In this document: positions 12,149-24,606 of the stretch, piece by piece
Layout of the letters: the number at the start of each line of letters is the position of its first letter
Position numbering within the stretch: the first letter of the stretch is position 1
NCBI GenBank assembly: GCA_002946415.1
Contig: NJPS01000044.1
Span: forward strand, 372,001 to 436,000
Reading direction: 5' to 3'
DNA from: Rutstroemia sp. NJR-2017a BVV2
Lineage: Eukaryota; Ascomycota; Leotiomycetes; Helotiales; Rutstroemiaceae
Length of the DNA: 64,000 nucleotides
Notes under the pieces: generated by a model
What the model was told of the DNA's origin: nothing
The model's database searches: none
The model's input: only the letters and a program-made list of their open reading frames with translations
Position numbers and translations under genes: made by a program

Positions 12149-13311
12149 TTTATTTACTATTCACTGTTTCGGTTTGTACTTGCAGCAAAGGAACAGCTTC
12201 TGAGATACTCGATATTTGATTACAACAAAGTCAAGCTGACCGGTCTGATGGCGAATTCACACTCTCCTCGGAATGAGTATCCATTTCACAGCCTGACCTC
12301 GGTTCATTTTCCCATTCAGCTGTTCAATCAATCACCTATCAATTCAACTACTCGAGTGGCCAGGCACAACTTCACCTCTTCAATCGCATTCACTCCTCCC
12401 GAGTCCCTGACCCCCCTCCCCCTCTCCTGAGAAGAAAAACTTGCATGATGCATCATAATTACAAGTTTAAAAGTAGGAAAACTACGATACTTGATGCTAG
12501 CGCGGATACTAAAACCAAGATCCAGAGCAGAAATAGAGATCTTGGAACCAGAGCATTGGGTTTCTGTCTATCTGGTATCACCACGTACTTGTACGGAGGC
12601 GAACCGTAATAGACGGCTACTCGGTGAGGGAGCAAGCGAATGGGGTGGATGAGGTAAATACTGATATGATATGATATGGTATCGAGGGAGTAGAAAGCGA
12701 GGAGCGGGGAGATAATTTCCCTTCTTGTGAGGAATGGCATTGTCTGTGAAGCATAATTCACCATATAGACCACAATTGTCACTCCCAAGGAGTGGCGTCA
12801 CTTTTGGGTTCACATTGTAACTGTGAAATGCTAGCTATCGAGAATGAGCGTGAACATTTATTGGAGAAGAAAGTACAGAAAAACCATTACTGATCATTGG
12901 CAGAGACAGAAGCAAATTTGTCTTGTTTGTTGAAAGACTACTATTATGGGTTGTTGTCGAATAGGGTGGGCTATGAAATGAATACATATGCCTACTATTT
13001 CCCGGTAGACGCTTTATATAGAACAGATTCAGAACGAAGGAATACCTCTGGTAACACCATCGTCTGGTGAGCCAATCAGAGTTATATAGTTGATGCTGGG
13101 TCACTTCCTGCTACACGACCCTTCACGTAGAATTGAGTCACTAAATCTCACGTAAGATGTACTCGAATGGTTTTCGACATTTGATTTTTAAGACTCTCGT
13201 CATATTTGTCACCAAAGCAATATTGGAATCGCTTCGTATTCTATAGGTTAGTTCGTCTTGGTCTTTGAGCGGGAGTTACTGAACGGAATTAAGGTTAAGG
13301 TAGTATCCGTC
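12149..13311. other. Intergenic region between NLR-like gene and Zn2Cys6 gene
   Basis: This spans 1.16 kb between two genes on the same strand. It should hold the 3' UTR of the first and the promoter of the second. A minus-strand ORF reaching from about 12788 to 12459 ends in a hydrophobic segment, but it lacks a well-placed start or recognisable homology, so I do not call it. Nothing else stands out. Confidence 0.4.
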
Positions 13312-15057
13312 ATGCCCGATTACCGACTGTTATATTCACGAAGAAGCACGCCCAAGGTCCGTACAGGTACGTAAACATATCGTCCTTCAATCAGACCAGC
13401 TACTCACAACTGATGCCAAGGATGTTTGCGATGTAAACGCAGCCGCGTTAAATGCGACGAGCAAAAACCGACGTGCGTCCGATGTGTGCGGTTAAAAGTT
13501 ACTTGCGAGTATCCGTATACTCCCCAAAATCCAGGTCTCCGCCGTCTCGTACCATTAGCTGCGAGGGAGCGCACTCTGGCTGTCTCGCCGCAGCCGCCAT
13601 ATTGCAAGCTAGCGGACTCCGAGATACCGTACTTTGAGCACTTCCAAACGGTGGTGGCTCACGAATTGGCTGCGCAGCCATTTTGTGTCTCTGAATTCTG
13701 GCATCGGACGGTTCTACGTGATGCTTTTCACAACCGGTTTGTCCTCGACGCTATCGTCGCTATTAGTGCATTATCTAGGGCTGTCAAGTCACGTATGATT
13801 TCCAATGTGTCAGACAGTACAATCTCGCTCCAGGGCAGTGATCACTACAGACACTATTCGATGGCCCTCAAGCACTACGCAAGGGCTCTTGCGGAATACC
13901 GTAATCTAGTAGCCAAAGGGTCGACAGCCGCGGCAGCACCACGAAAGATTCTCGTTGCTACATTGCTTATCACGGTCTTTGAAACAATGCAAGGTAATAG
14001 TTCCGGAGTCGATGCTTTTACGGCAAAAGGCATCTTAGTTCTCAAGGATGCCATCATGCGAAAGGACGACAACGGTACTGCTTCCCAAGTGGCCTGCACG
14101 CTGGATGACGATGGTATTGAGGACGCAGAATTCTACTTGGCTCGCCGAGTACTGGTAGCCTCTTTGTTATCACCGCTGTATCCTCAGAGTAGACAAAGCG
14201 TCATGCACTTTCGTCAATTATTGAATAGCGATTGGAGCCCTCCGGATCTCTCCCATAATCTATTCAATTTCAACCGCAGCTATATGCGATTTATCACCTC
14301 AACTCTTCTCTGGCTGAATCGAGTTGTGGAGTTAACAGTGTCAGGCCACCCAATAGAAACGGATCCTCTACTATGTCTAGAGCACAAAACAGTGATATTT
14401 CGATTCATAACATGGCTCGATGCCATCAGTGCCCGTATGAGTACTATGAACGTTCCTTCTCACAACTCGGACAATGATCCTAAAGACTGGCTGCACCTCA
14501 ACTTACTCGATATCTCGACCAAGACAGCCTACATATCGGCGAGCAATATCTTAGACCCGAGCCGGAGGTATCTCGCAAATCGCAAATACACCCAAGAAAT
14601 CATCCACCAATTCCAGCGGATATTGAGCGTGAAGATCTCCTCACCACAGCTCCAAAAACACATCCACAAGCGCCTGTGCTTCACGATGGTGCACCTAGCA
14701 CGGGAATGCCGAGACGCGCAACTCCTATCCGAACTCCTGGAGTTGACTAGGGAGATTAGCGGTTCTGCAATCATCGCGGATACGAGGGCCGCGATATTAG
14801 GTTACGCGGCGCTTGCTGCGTACCAGGACGTAAACGGGGGTTTACCGGAGAAGATGCATCATCATGACTGGGTTTCTGCGTCTTGGGATGAGAGTCATAC
14901 GATGCTGTATTTAACGATTACGGCTCGCAGACCTGCGGAACATACGCAGCGTCAGAAGAGGATTGCACTTCGCGTGCGAGACTACGGTCTAGAGTTGCCA
15001 GCTACAGACGACAAGCTATCTCGAAAATCTATCTCTAACCAAGCTGCAGCTGATTAG
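13312..15057 (+). CDS. Zn2Cys6 fungal-type transcription factor
   Basis: Two exons, 13312-13366 and 13421-15057 (intron GTACGT...CCAAG), give 563 aa. The splice is needed to complete the zinc cluster: exon 1 supplies 18 codons plus the first base of Gly19. The cluster is C20-X2-C23-X6-C30-X6-C37-X2-C40-X6-C47, with the usual basic KRSRVKC stretch. It binds two zinc ions and DNA in the nucleus. The rest resembles the Fungal_trans_2 / DUF3468 regulatory domain: an FWHRTVLRDAFHNRFVLDAIVAISALS block and a helical C-terminus. There is no clear linker coiled coil. Targets cannot be inferred; no biosynthetic genes flank it. A TTG-start reading of exon 2 alone would lose C20. Confidence 0.9.
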
Positions 15058-18000
15058 AGCTAGGCGGATCATCTGTTTGCAACAGGAGCTGTTATACTAC
15101 TAGTGCTATGTGAGTGCGCCGAGGAGGACATTCTAAGATCTTGGAGTCACTTATTGAACAAATAAGAATTGGATATCGAGGACGAACCATAAGAATCACG
15201 TCTGTCGAGGATAGACAGGGAAAGGAAATACAGCAAGACTACTGGTCCAAGAGGGAAGGAAGCACATGGAATGCTACGATCACCGGCAGGCAGGGCTGTG
15301 AATTGTAAAGGGTTGTTACTGCTTAGGTAGAACCACTCTAGAGGGAAGGGAATTGGTCCGATCGACTGGGCCCGGCTGTGCGTGAAAGAAGGTGGTGATG
15401 TGGTTTTGGTTATGATGGTGGTTGAATTAGAGTAGTCGTATTGCTTGGACGGAGGAACAGGCTGCTACCGCGCTCGAGAGATAATTTTGCGGGATTTTCA
15501 TTTCCCTGAGAGCGAGCTGAGGTCGAGTGTTTAAGGACTACAGATTGTGATGGGATGGGGATACAGGCGAGGTACTATCTACTAGGAGCGGGGAACTTCT
15601 GGGTTGTACTCGTGTGAAGGAGGGGAAGAGAAATGAGAGGACACAGCGTGTAGTTCTAGAGCTACTTACTTAGATACGCGTAATCTTACATGCTAGCAAT
15701 GCAGTGCAATGCAGCAACAATCACAGATAAACCCTCATTCAAACCCAAAATCAATGCACAATACAAAAGTAAAAACCTAAGGTCCGAGAGCCACCACCCC
15801 CTCCCCCGCACGCAGGGTACCAGCGGATAGACAGGTTGCCGACGCGGGTTAAGGGGAAGATAACATGAAGGTTTCGGGCCTCAGACGTTCATGATCTAAG
15901 TTTTCTGTGTCAGGGCGTGTGGAACGATTATGACGTACATATGTATGAGCTTGGGAGTTTGTTTTTTTGGGGACACGGCGAGACAAGGCGATACAAGACA
16001 TAGTGACAGATGGATGGAGTTTTTGGCCCGCCCGCTCGTTCATTCGTTTAGACTAGGGTGAAGGGCGAAGGGCGAAGGATTCTACTTCAAAGTAGGTTCG
16101 CTTGTTAGGATGACATGTACCTGCCTACTGGAGGAGTACCTGGGAAGTATTTGGTAAGTGATTGGCTATGGATTCCAGATAGCGTCATTGGGGCTTGGGA
16201 GGCGGGATGCTGTACATTAGTTGAGACCGGGAAGCGGAATAGATAGATAGATACAATAGATAGATGAACTGTCGGCCGGTGATCGAATCGGGTTCTGGGC
16301 CCGGGACGGTTTGGGGATCTAGAATATTCTACGGCATGGGGAGAGTTGTTGGTGGTAGAAAGGGAGCGGATTAAATGAACGCATAGATTGATGCTTTTGG
16401 GAGTTGGTGGAGTTGACGAGAACTTCCACGTTGCCGGTTGTTGGTGAAGATACTCGTTGTCCCTATTTAATGGAGTCCACGTGGAAAGCCCATGTTAAAA
16501 ATGTTAGTTGGATATGATGTGAGATGCTAAATGTTGGTGACATTGAAAAGCTATCCATTCCTTCGTATCTTACTGTATCTACTTTGTATGAGTATCGTGT
16601 GGTGTAATGAGGTGAGACCAATTGTTTGATGGATGGATTTTGTCAATCCTCGTATCATGTGAAGATGGAGTTGAGCAGAAAGCATTGTTGTACAAGAAGG
16701 AAGCACAAATGACAGAAGACGTAGTCGATGCTCGCTCAAGGTGGGATTTGACCGATCTTCAAGGTTGAATTTGAAAATATAGACAGGATGTGATGTAGTA
16801 TAATGTCTTGGATTTTCCGTTTTGTCTTCATGCTGTGCCGACCAAGGTAGGTAAAAGTAAGTGGGTATATTGTTGCATTGTGGGATGTTCGTTTCGAAAC
16901 TCGATCCCTTGGAGTTGCGAAAGCTTTTCCCCCCCCACGCACCCGAGGTTTACGAATCCCCATCTACCCCTTTGAGCTTTGAGTCTTGACGGTTTGAAGA
17001 GAATCCGAGGGTTGACTCCTGAGCTTCGGAAGCTAGAATCCGTGATTACCACATGCGAAGTGTGACAGCGAGGATTGTTCGGTTCTGCCTAGGCCTCTCC
17101 TGCGGTGGAAAACGAAAGCGGGTATGGCGTGTGTACCTGAAGTACAGAGTACAGTATATCTACAGAATACAGCACACTGCCTCGTATCTTCGCATGGCTT
17201 GTGGCACTCTGTAAAGTAGCTCCAGGCACGGTACAGGAGGTGGCTTCCTGCTGCTGGAGGGGAGGGGGATAGTAAGAAAAGCAAATTGAGATTTTTATGG
17301 GATAATGGGATTTAATCTATCCCAAACGAGGGATCGAATTAACGATGTCATCATTGGTGGTCTAGACAACCTCTAGATTTGATGGGTCCGGACGCCAAGT
17401 GTTCATGGAAATCTTTGAAGAACGATACTGTCAAAACATCCCGTGCTTGTGGGTGCGTTCGGAGCGAAGAAGTGATTGATACTGTAGCTGGAAGGAAGGA
17501 GAAGACAACTGCGGTGTGCTACTTGTAACTGCAACTGCAACTGCAACTGCAACTGTAAGTGATATAACCATGCCGCTGGATTGATGTAATAATAGGACAG
17601 CAACTTGTAAATGGGGCAAGGAAGCCAAAAATATCCCTCCGCACAGGTGGTACTGTACGCTCCCTTTCGTAAACTCAGCCCTGGCCCTGAGCCATGAGTT
17701 GATAGGGCGATCTGCTCCACATTTTGCTTGGAGATTCAAGTGTCAGCGTGCCGCCGTTGTTGAAAAGGGTCCGACGGGTTTGGCGGTGGAGACGGGCCCG
17801 AGGGAAGACAATCCCATTGATTGGTTAGAGGTGGAAACCTAAGACAAATAGACGATAATGTCCTATCTAGTCCTATCCCTCCAAAAGAGCTAAAAACGTG
17901 AAGCTGCAGCTGCAGGTCCCAGAAGGACTGCTGCAGGAGTAAGAACTGGCCATACATGAACTCTGCATCCGGTGCATTGTGCATTGCGCATTGCTATCTG

Positions 18001-20359
18001 TAGCTCTCCTTGGGTAATAGTACTGCCGCTGTACAAGACGATTTGAATTATCTCGGAGTAATAAATGGCATATATGTCATAGAGTACAAATAATAATACA
18101 CCCAACTTACTATTGCACACGACAGTATATATCGTCCCGAATACTGTATATTGGAAACAGGCACTACCAAAGCACCAGGAGATACTGGTAATCGTGGTTC
18201 ATGCTCTCCACGTTATTTGATATTCTGAAGCAAGGACACCCTATCATGTGGTTGATTGGATCTGATTGTCCCGCCATTTTAGATCCGATCGATGATTGGA
18301 TCATTCAATTTGCATTTCGGCCCAATCAAGGAAGTCTACTTTGTCTTACTACCCAATAGAGATGGGCAATCATCGTAAAGCTTCCGGGATTGAACAAAGA
18401 AAAGGATGCTCACTCCGTAATCCATGATTGTAAAGGATCCCTACATGTGCACAAGACATCCCACGGCTGCTCACGCACAGAACCAAGAACTTTCCACTAT
18501 ATTTGCAGAGTCTGAGTCAAGATGTACCGCTAAAACGTGGAAATATCATTTTTTCCGTGTGGTTTGTTGATCCTGTTGAACAGTGCAACTTCTAGCATTC
18601 ACTAAACGTCCGCTTGTATCCACCCTGTTGGAACTACAGCACAGCTATCGATAGTTAGCAGCTTGACAGATAAACGATAAAGAGAGGCGCGTATAGTATA
18701 ATTGGCTGATATGTTGACTGTCACTACACTTTTAAAATTCTCCTAGATTGATTGGCTGACAATCCCTCATGTTAACCTCATGCATTTAAAAAGCGGCAAG
18801 GAAAGCTGTCGATTGAGTACCACTTTGCTCGGGTCCTGCTGTTCAATGCTAGCTCGGGAAGTAGTAACAACAATGTGGAAAATGGACATTTAGGAAAAAG
18901 TCTAGAAGCCAATTGTAGAGTTTCCATGGACGGGGATAGGGATAGGAATAGGATTAGGAAGTCGGAGAGATAATATAATAGGGATATCCAAAGGGCCAAC
19001 TTAACAGAGGGTCATGAGAGTTGACAATATTGCAGATGAATACTGCCGAGCAGGTGGAGAAGCAGTTGCATCCTTTCCCCCATTCCTCTTTCTCTTCCTC
19101 CTCCTGTTCCCCATCCCATCCGATTCCACCGTCATTGTCTACGGCCACCGAGTGCAGCGACATAGCCTCATAAGCCTTCCTACCGCCGTTCGTCTGCCCA
19201 AGTGGATGGCGAGTCCCTTATAAGCCTCCTTGTCTAAGTTGGTATGTACCTTTATGAACCTCGTGCAGTAGATTTATCGAACAGAAATAATACATATAAA
19301 CTCCTGACCTCCGTAACCCCTTGAGGAAGTACACCTAGTTGTCACAAGAAAGCATCTGCAGCAAAAGCATAGCAAAGGCAAAGGCAAAAGCGAAGCAACT
19401 TACTTACCCGGAAAGACAACCTGGAACTTTTGACTAAACTTGTTCCACTGTCCCACCCTTCTACCCTACCCACCTTACCTTGCCTTGCCTTGCCTTACCT
19501 TACCCAGACAGAATCCTAGACCATCCGGAAGCCATCTCAAGCAATTCTGTGTGAATCAGAAAATTATTCGCATCGCGACCATGGACCTAGGCATGGACTG
19601 TCACAACCACGCAGACAATTGATAAAAGAATTTTACAACATCCAGGACCACCTCCGGAAAATATACTGTAACTACTGGAATAGTTGATGTTCGATTTGTT
19701 ATCCACCTTCAGCTGCCAACTATCTATCGTGTTACACATAGGCATCCCATCAATCTAACGTTCGACGGCTTGAGGGGCAACCATTTTCTCTAGAATTCTT
19801 TGGTTTCGCAACCAGCCTAGTCCTTCCCTTCCCTTCCCTCCCCTCTTTATTACCCTGACGCATCGCATCCTCTCACAGCCCACCTACCACCTACCACCTA
19901 CCTAAAGTACGAGCATACCACCACGCGCGCAATACAATATCGCAGGAAAAGGTAGGATTTGGTTGCGATTTCACGCCTTCGACCCAAATCTTTCGCTTTT
20001 ATCGATCTTCGTCTCGTCTCCTCACCCCACCTTATCATCAGCTAAGTTGCGGGCCTCTTTTACGCAGTTGTGAACCCGACGCTTGGCTTTATTTTGAATT
20101 GCCGCCTCAAAGAAAGAACGAAAGAAAGAAAGCGAAGGGTTGCATTTGCATTGCGAACAGAAAGGAAAAAGCAAGAGCAGACGGACGGACTCACTCACGA
20201 ACGACACGATAGAATTACCCATACGAATCAACGACGATCATAATTTACGGCTGTATCAACGTTTAAAGAAGCAACGGCTCTCACTATTTTTCCTTTTTCC
20301 TGATCGCGTTCGTTTTGGCTTGCGTTTCGAGGAGTACTGCATAAAGCAAAGTAATCAAT
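15058..20359. other. 5.3 kb gene-free region upstream of BEM1
   Basis: No ORF with recognisable homology or plausible splicing is seen. Simple repeats are present: an ACTGCA hexamer array (17524-17552), CCTTG/CCTTA repeats (about 19475-19503), TTCCC repeats (about 19823-19845), CCTACCA repeats (about 19880-19900) and GAAA repeats (about 20110-20130). The last kilobase is pyrimidine-rich and probably includes the Bem1 promoter and a long 5' leader. A non-coding transcript or a fast-evolving gene cannot be excluded. Confidence 0.4.
17524..17552. repeat. ACTGCA hexanucleotide microsatellite
   Basis: Four to five copies of a six-base unit read AACTGC on the plus strand. It lies in gene-free DNA and would translate as alternating Gln-Leu in one reverse frame, which explains a spurious minus ORF there. 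Confidence 0.8.
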
Positions 20360-22419
20360 ATGAAGGTCAGTCTACCTTTCTGCATTGTCCAAGCATTGCA
20401 CAGATTCAAGAGTCATTGCTAACAGTGATGTTTGCTATCAAGGCTCTTCGCAGGTCGATTAAAGGCGAGAAGGCGGATTCGAAAGTCCAACATATATCCA
20501 TAACTCCCAAATCAGCCGTTGCGATTGTCCCTCCAAAAAAGGTATATTGCAAAACACATCTGCCGGTTCACAAGTCCGCGATCGTCGTGCTAACGAGCTG
20601 AAAACATTTTAGGTAATTCGCGCACTGTACGATTATGAAGCACAATCGAGTCAAGAACTATCATTTGCGAGGGGCGACTTCTTCCATGTTATAGGACGAG
20701 AGAACGATACAGATTGGTACGAGGCATGTAATCCCGCCGTTCCAGATGCGATGGGATTGGTACCTGTCCAGTACTTCCAGGCATTGGGCAAGACGGAGAG
20801 AGATAGCGGGCAGTCCGATAAGTCGCCTATGGGCATGAAGGTGGATCATGATTCGGGTTATTCCGACATGTCGAGCTCAGGCACATTAATAAGTCCGCCA
20901 GATAGCGGTGGCGGACAACGATTCTCAAAGACCATGAAAGGAACCGGCGCGATGGTTTACGGCGTGGTAATGTACGACTTTGCGGCCGAGCGACCTGATG
21001 AACTGGAAGCCAAAGCCGGAGAGGCCATTATCGTTATTGCTCAATCGAACCCAGAATGGTTTGTCGCGAAGCCCATTGGACGACTTGGCGGTCCAGGATT
21101 GATACCAGTCGATTTCATCGAGATACGTGATATGAGCACTGGAAAGGCAGTACCGAATGCGCACGAGGCTGTACAGAGGGCAGGTGTACCGAAAGTGGAA
21201 GAATGGAAGAGAATGGCCGCGGATTACAAGAACAGCAGTATCACCCTGGGCAAATTCGAAGTTCCAAATGGCACGCAGCAACAACAACAGCAGCAGCAGC
21301 AGCAGCAGCAACAGTTGCAGCGAAGCATGGAAAGAATGAGCTTACAGCAGAACTCGAGGCAAAGTCAGCAAAATGGTCAAGGTTATGTAAGTTATGAGTT
21401 CTCAGCCTCCTCAAAAAGCGGTATTAATACAGATCTAGGATCAACGACAATCCCAACAAGCGAAAGCCCAACCTGTTCAACCAGTGCCGCAAAATCCATA
21501 TTCAGCACCTTCACAATCCAACACTTCAGCAGCTGCGCCGATATCAGCTCGAATACCACGATATTGCTTTGCGGAAGACAAATACTGGTTCGTTATTGAG
21601 GCCGCTATGGAGGACGGAAGGCATTTTGAGCTCTCGAGATATTACGAAGACTTTTATGATTTCCAGATTGCTCTCCTGACGGAGTTTCCAGCAGAAGCAG
21701 GAAACACGGGCACACAGCAGAGGTCTTTGCCATATATGCCAGGACCAGTAAACTATGTGACGGACGCGATAACGGAAGGAAGACAGCACAACTTGGATGC
21801 GTATGTTAAGAACCTCTTAACCCAGCCTCCTTACATCTCCCGATGTGCCCTGGTTAAGCAATTCTTCGCCCCACGGGAGGGTGATTACGAGATAGATCCC
21901 AATGCCGTTGAAGAGGAGTATCGATTATCTGCAGGCTCACAGCAGTCCTCAAATGACTCACCTGGCGGTGCGGCATCACGGCAGTCCTCCAGAGGCAATC
22001 TAAACGGAGGTTATTCTAATGGAGGACCAACTGGTCTTACCGCGGCTCCGTCCCACCAAAGAGGTCAATCCTCACTTTCCGTGAGCAATGGCCAAGGTCC
22101 AACACGGCAAACGTCGTCTATATCCCAGAGCAACTCCATGTCTCCTGGACCTAATGGAAACGGCCAACCGCCATCCGCCATGAAGATCAAAATTTACTTC
22201 GGTGATGATCTCATTGCGATCAGAGTGCCCACAGACATTCAATTCCAGCAGCTTTATGAGAAAATCTGTGATCGATTAAAGATCCCCCAAGACGACGATG
22301 TCGCCTTATATTACAAAGATGAACCTAGCGGCGAGAAACCGAACCTAATGAGTGACAACGACCTCGATGTCGCTCTACGTCGAAACGACAAACTTATTAT
22401 ATATGTTGACCACCAATGA
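20360..22419 (+). CDS. BEM1: Bem1/Scd2-type polarity scaffold (SH3-SH3-PX-PB1)
   Basis: Four exons: 20360-20365, 20443-20541, 20613-21386 and 21439-22419, giving 619 aa. Exon 1 codes only Met-Lys and joins ALRRSIKGEKADSK. A start at ATG 20429 inside the first intron (MFAIKALRRS) is an in-frame alternative. SH3-1 spans about 36-95 (ALYDYEAQSSQELSF) and SH3-2 about 145-205 (VVMYDFAAERPDEL). A poly-Gln tract follows (about 257-270), then a PX domain (about 330-450) and a PB1 domain (about 541-617, MKIKIYFGDDLIAIRV). Bem1 links the Cdc42 exchange factor Cdc24 (through PB1), PAK kinase and membrane phosphoinositides at growth sites; in filamentous fungi it also acts in NADPH oxidase and hyphal fusion pathways. 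The long promoter region fits a highly regulated gene. Confidence 0.93.
21276..21316 (+). repeat. CAG/CAA trinucleotide repeat encoding poly-Gln in BEM1
   Basis: A CAA/CAG run encodes about 13 consecutive Gln between the second SH3 and the PX domain. It is nearly pure CAG in the middle and so prone to length change. The minus-strand Leu-rich ORF here is its shadow. Confidence 0.9.
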
Positions 22420-23496
22420 ACGCACATGTCAACAGCCTCCGCAGCAAGAAACACTTGGCATTAAGCGGAAAGGAGGCAGTGCACTGCTTTGATCATATTA
22501 TACAGCATGATTCATTGCTAATTTTGCATTTTTCTATATTCTTAATCTGCTTCGGATGTACAGACAGTTGTTTGGGAGTGATGGATAATAGCTGTTATGC
22601 AACTCAAGAGACAGCCCAACCGACATTCATTAACTCGACGCAGATCGACATTTTTGGCCAGATTATCTTTCTTTTGAAAATCATTCTTCTATTGGTGATG
22701 AGAATATAGCGGGGCACTTTGGAAGGGCGTTATCACCACGGCGCTCTTGTTTCTTTTATATTTAGGTGTTCGCTTTTTCCTCCCAGTTCTTCTCTGTGGA
22801 ACTTGGAGGTTGCATATTTAGTGGACGATGGACATACCATGGGAATTTTCATTTGTAAGGGAAGGAAGTACCATTTTTCTTAACAGTTGTGATGGAAAGT
22901 CAATGAAAGCGATGATGATAGCGATGAACAAGTCATGTAGTAGCTGTGGTGAATATGAATAAACAATGAAACTATTCAAAAGTAAATCTACTGCGTCCTC
23001 TGTGACATTCTATGCTCTCTTCCTCTTAACATATCCACCTCTGAAGCCAGTGAAGTCTACGTGTATTGACGTTGATACTCGAGTAGTTATTTAAAGAACC
23101 TCTGGTCAGCACTTGTTTCGGCTTACATAATCGTGACGCTAGCTGTATCCCAACTGCCACACAACAACCCCTCATTCTTAATCCTCTATACCCCAACTTT
23201 TCTCCACATCTAACTTATCAATAAATGTCCATTCCCTCAATCATCTCCATCCACCTCATCTAGCGCTCTGCACGTAACGCTCGTTTCCTTCACGATAACC
23301 CCACTTCCCTGCACCTCTTATCGCGTCGCATGCCCCTCTTTCTCTCCACGCTCTCCCTATTCGAGCTGGCCCATCCCTCCCCTCACGCAACCCATAAACA
23401 AATGTACGCGAACGAGTAAATCGTCCCTCCAAACCCAAGAAAACGCTTCCCTCTCCCCCTGTCCCTTTATACCTACCTACCCCCTCCCCAAATGCA
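22420..23496. other. Intergenic region downstream of BEM1
   Basis: The first part is the Bem1 3' UTR. The last 350 bases are strongly pyrimidine-rich (CCCTCC, CTACC), typical of a promoter and 5' leader for the next gene. No coding sequence is supported. Confidence 0.4.
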
Positions 23497-24606
23497 ATGC
23501 CCCCTCTCCATCTCCGTCAGGAATTTCCCACTCTCAAAGCCTTCAAAGAGGCCCTGCATGCCTGGGCCATCGAAGCCCATTTCGAGCCGCGCATTCTGAA
23601 ATCAGATACCGGGAGGGTCAGGGTCGGATGCAAGAGGGACGCGGAGTGTCCGTTTGTGGTGCGATGTAATTGGGAGAGGAGGGGCGGGAGGGAGCCGCTG
23701 GCAAGAGTTACGGTGTTGAAGGACAGGCATACGTGTTTGGATGGGGTAGCGGCGGGTTGGGGCGAGGTCGGTGTTGGGGTAGGGGATGCGGCGGCCATGG
23801 GGTTGGTGATGGGAGAGCCGCAGGGGATGAGGGGTCAGTCTCAAGGGGAGGTCCAGGCCCAGGGTCAGGGTCATATTATTCCCGGAGCGAGGGTCATCGA
23901 GCAGCATAATGGTGTCGGGAATGGGATGCCGTTGGCGGGAGCGGTGGTTCCTGTATTGCCGAAGGTGCAGAGGAATAGTGCGAGTAGACTACCCTTTTTG
24001 ATGGATATCTTGCCTCGACTGATGACTATTACGAAAGAGACGACGCCGGTGGAGATCAGAGAATGTCTGCTCAGGGAGTATGGTGCAGAGGTTCACTTGC
24101 AGCAGTGTAGGAGGGCGAAGACGGAGATACTGAAGAAAGCCGGAAGTGGAGACGAGGGAGGTAGTGGACCGGGTGGAGGTAATGAGGGCGCGGTGCAAAG
24201 TAATTCCAACGGCAATATCATGCACAACGGTAACGGAATCCAAAACAACAACGGTATGCAAAACAATAGCATGCAGCAACAACAACAGCAGCAGCAAAAC
24301 CAAGTCATGTTCCCCGATATGAATGGCCATGGCCATGCAAACAACGGGAGCGTAAACGGAAACGGAGGATCAGGCAGTGTGATGAACGCCGGCGGAAACC
24401 GAAGCGGAAGCAGTGGGAGTCCGCAGCAGACTTTTACGCTACATACTGCTACGGGGATTGTCACACCGGCGATTCCAGACCGAAGCGAGGCGGCCTTGAT
24501 GGCCGTGGGTGAACAGCCGATTCGGTGTCCGTTTTGTATTAACCATAGGTGGATGAGGAGTATCAAGGATGCGGTGGAACATATGAGCATGCATGTTGTT
24601 GTATGA
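23497..24606 (+). CDS. MULE/FAR1-type DNA-binding protein with C-terminal zinc finger, no transposase core
   Basis: A single exon encodes 369 aa. Residues about 10-90 resemble the FAR1/MuDR N-terminal zinc-binding fold (WRKY-GCM1 type), with C-X5-C in GCKRDAECPF and a closing HTC in KDRHTCLDG. A second block (LPFLMDILPRLM...TPVEIRECLLREYGAEVHLQQCRRAKTEI) matches the helical segment that follows this fold in MULE transposases. There is no DDE catalytic domain. The middle (about 225-305) is rich in Gly, Asn and Gln, with a short poly-Gln. The C-terminus has a C2H2-like finger, CPFC...HMSMH. I infer a domesticated transposase-derived nuclear DNA-binding protein. An overlapping out-of-frame ATG lies 5 bases upstream (23492). 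Targets are unknown. Confidence 0.7.
   Translation: MPPLHLRQEFPTLKAFKEALHAWAIEAHFEPRILKSDTGRVRVGCKRDAECPFVVRCNWERRGGREPLARVTVLKDRHTCLDGVAAGWGEVGVGVGDAAAMGLVMGEPQGMRGQSQGEVQAQGQGHIIPGARVIEQHNGVGNGMPLAGAVVPVLPKVQRNSASRLPFLMDILPRLMTITKETTPVEIRECLLREYGAEVHLQQCRRAKTEILKKAGSGDEGGSGPGGGNEGAVQSNSNGNIMHNGNGIQNNNGMQNNSMQQQQQQQQNQVMFPDMNGHGHANNGSVNGNGGSGSVMNAGGNRSGSSGSPQQTFTLHTATGIVTPAIPDRSEAALMAVGEQPIRCPFCINHRWMRSIKDAVEHMSMHVVV

Noticed and set aside
12459..12813. Two overlapping minus-strand ORFs, one ending in a hydrophobic segment, between the NLR-like and Zn2Cys6 genes
   Set aside because: The longer one begins at a non-ATG codon, shows no family motif and lies where the 3' UTR and promoter of neighbouring genes are expected.
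16277..17345. Short GATCGAAT-like sequences resembling a tRNA T-loop
   Set aside because: No cloverleaf could be formed around them and no box A lies at the right spacing.
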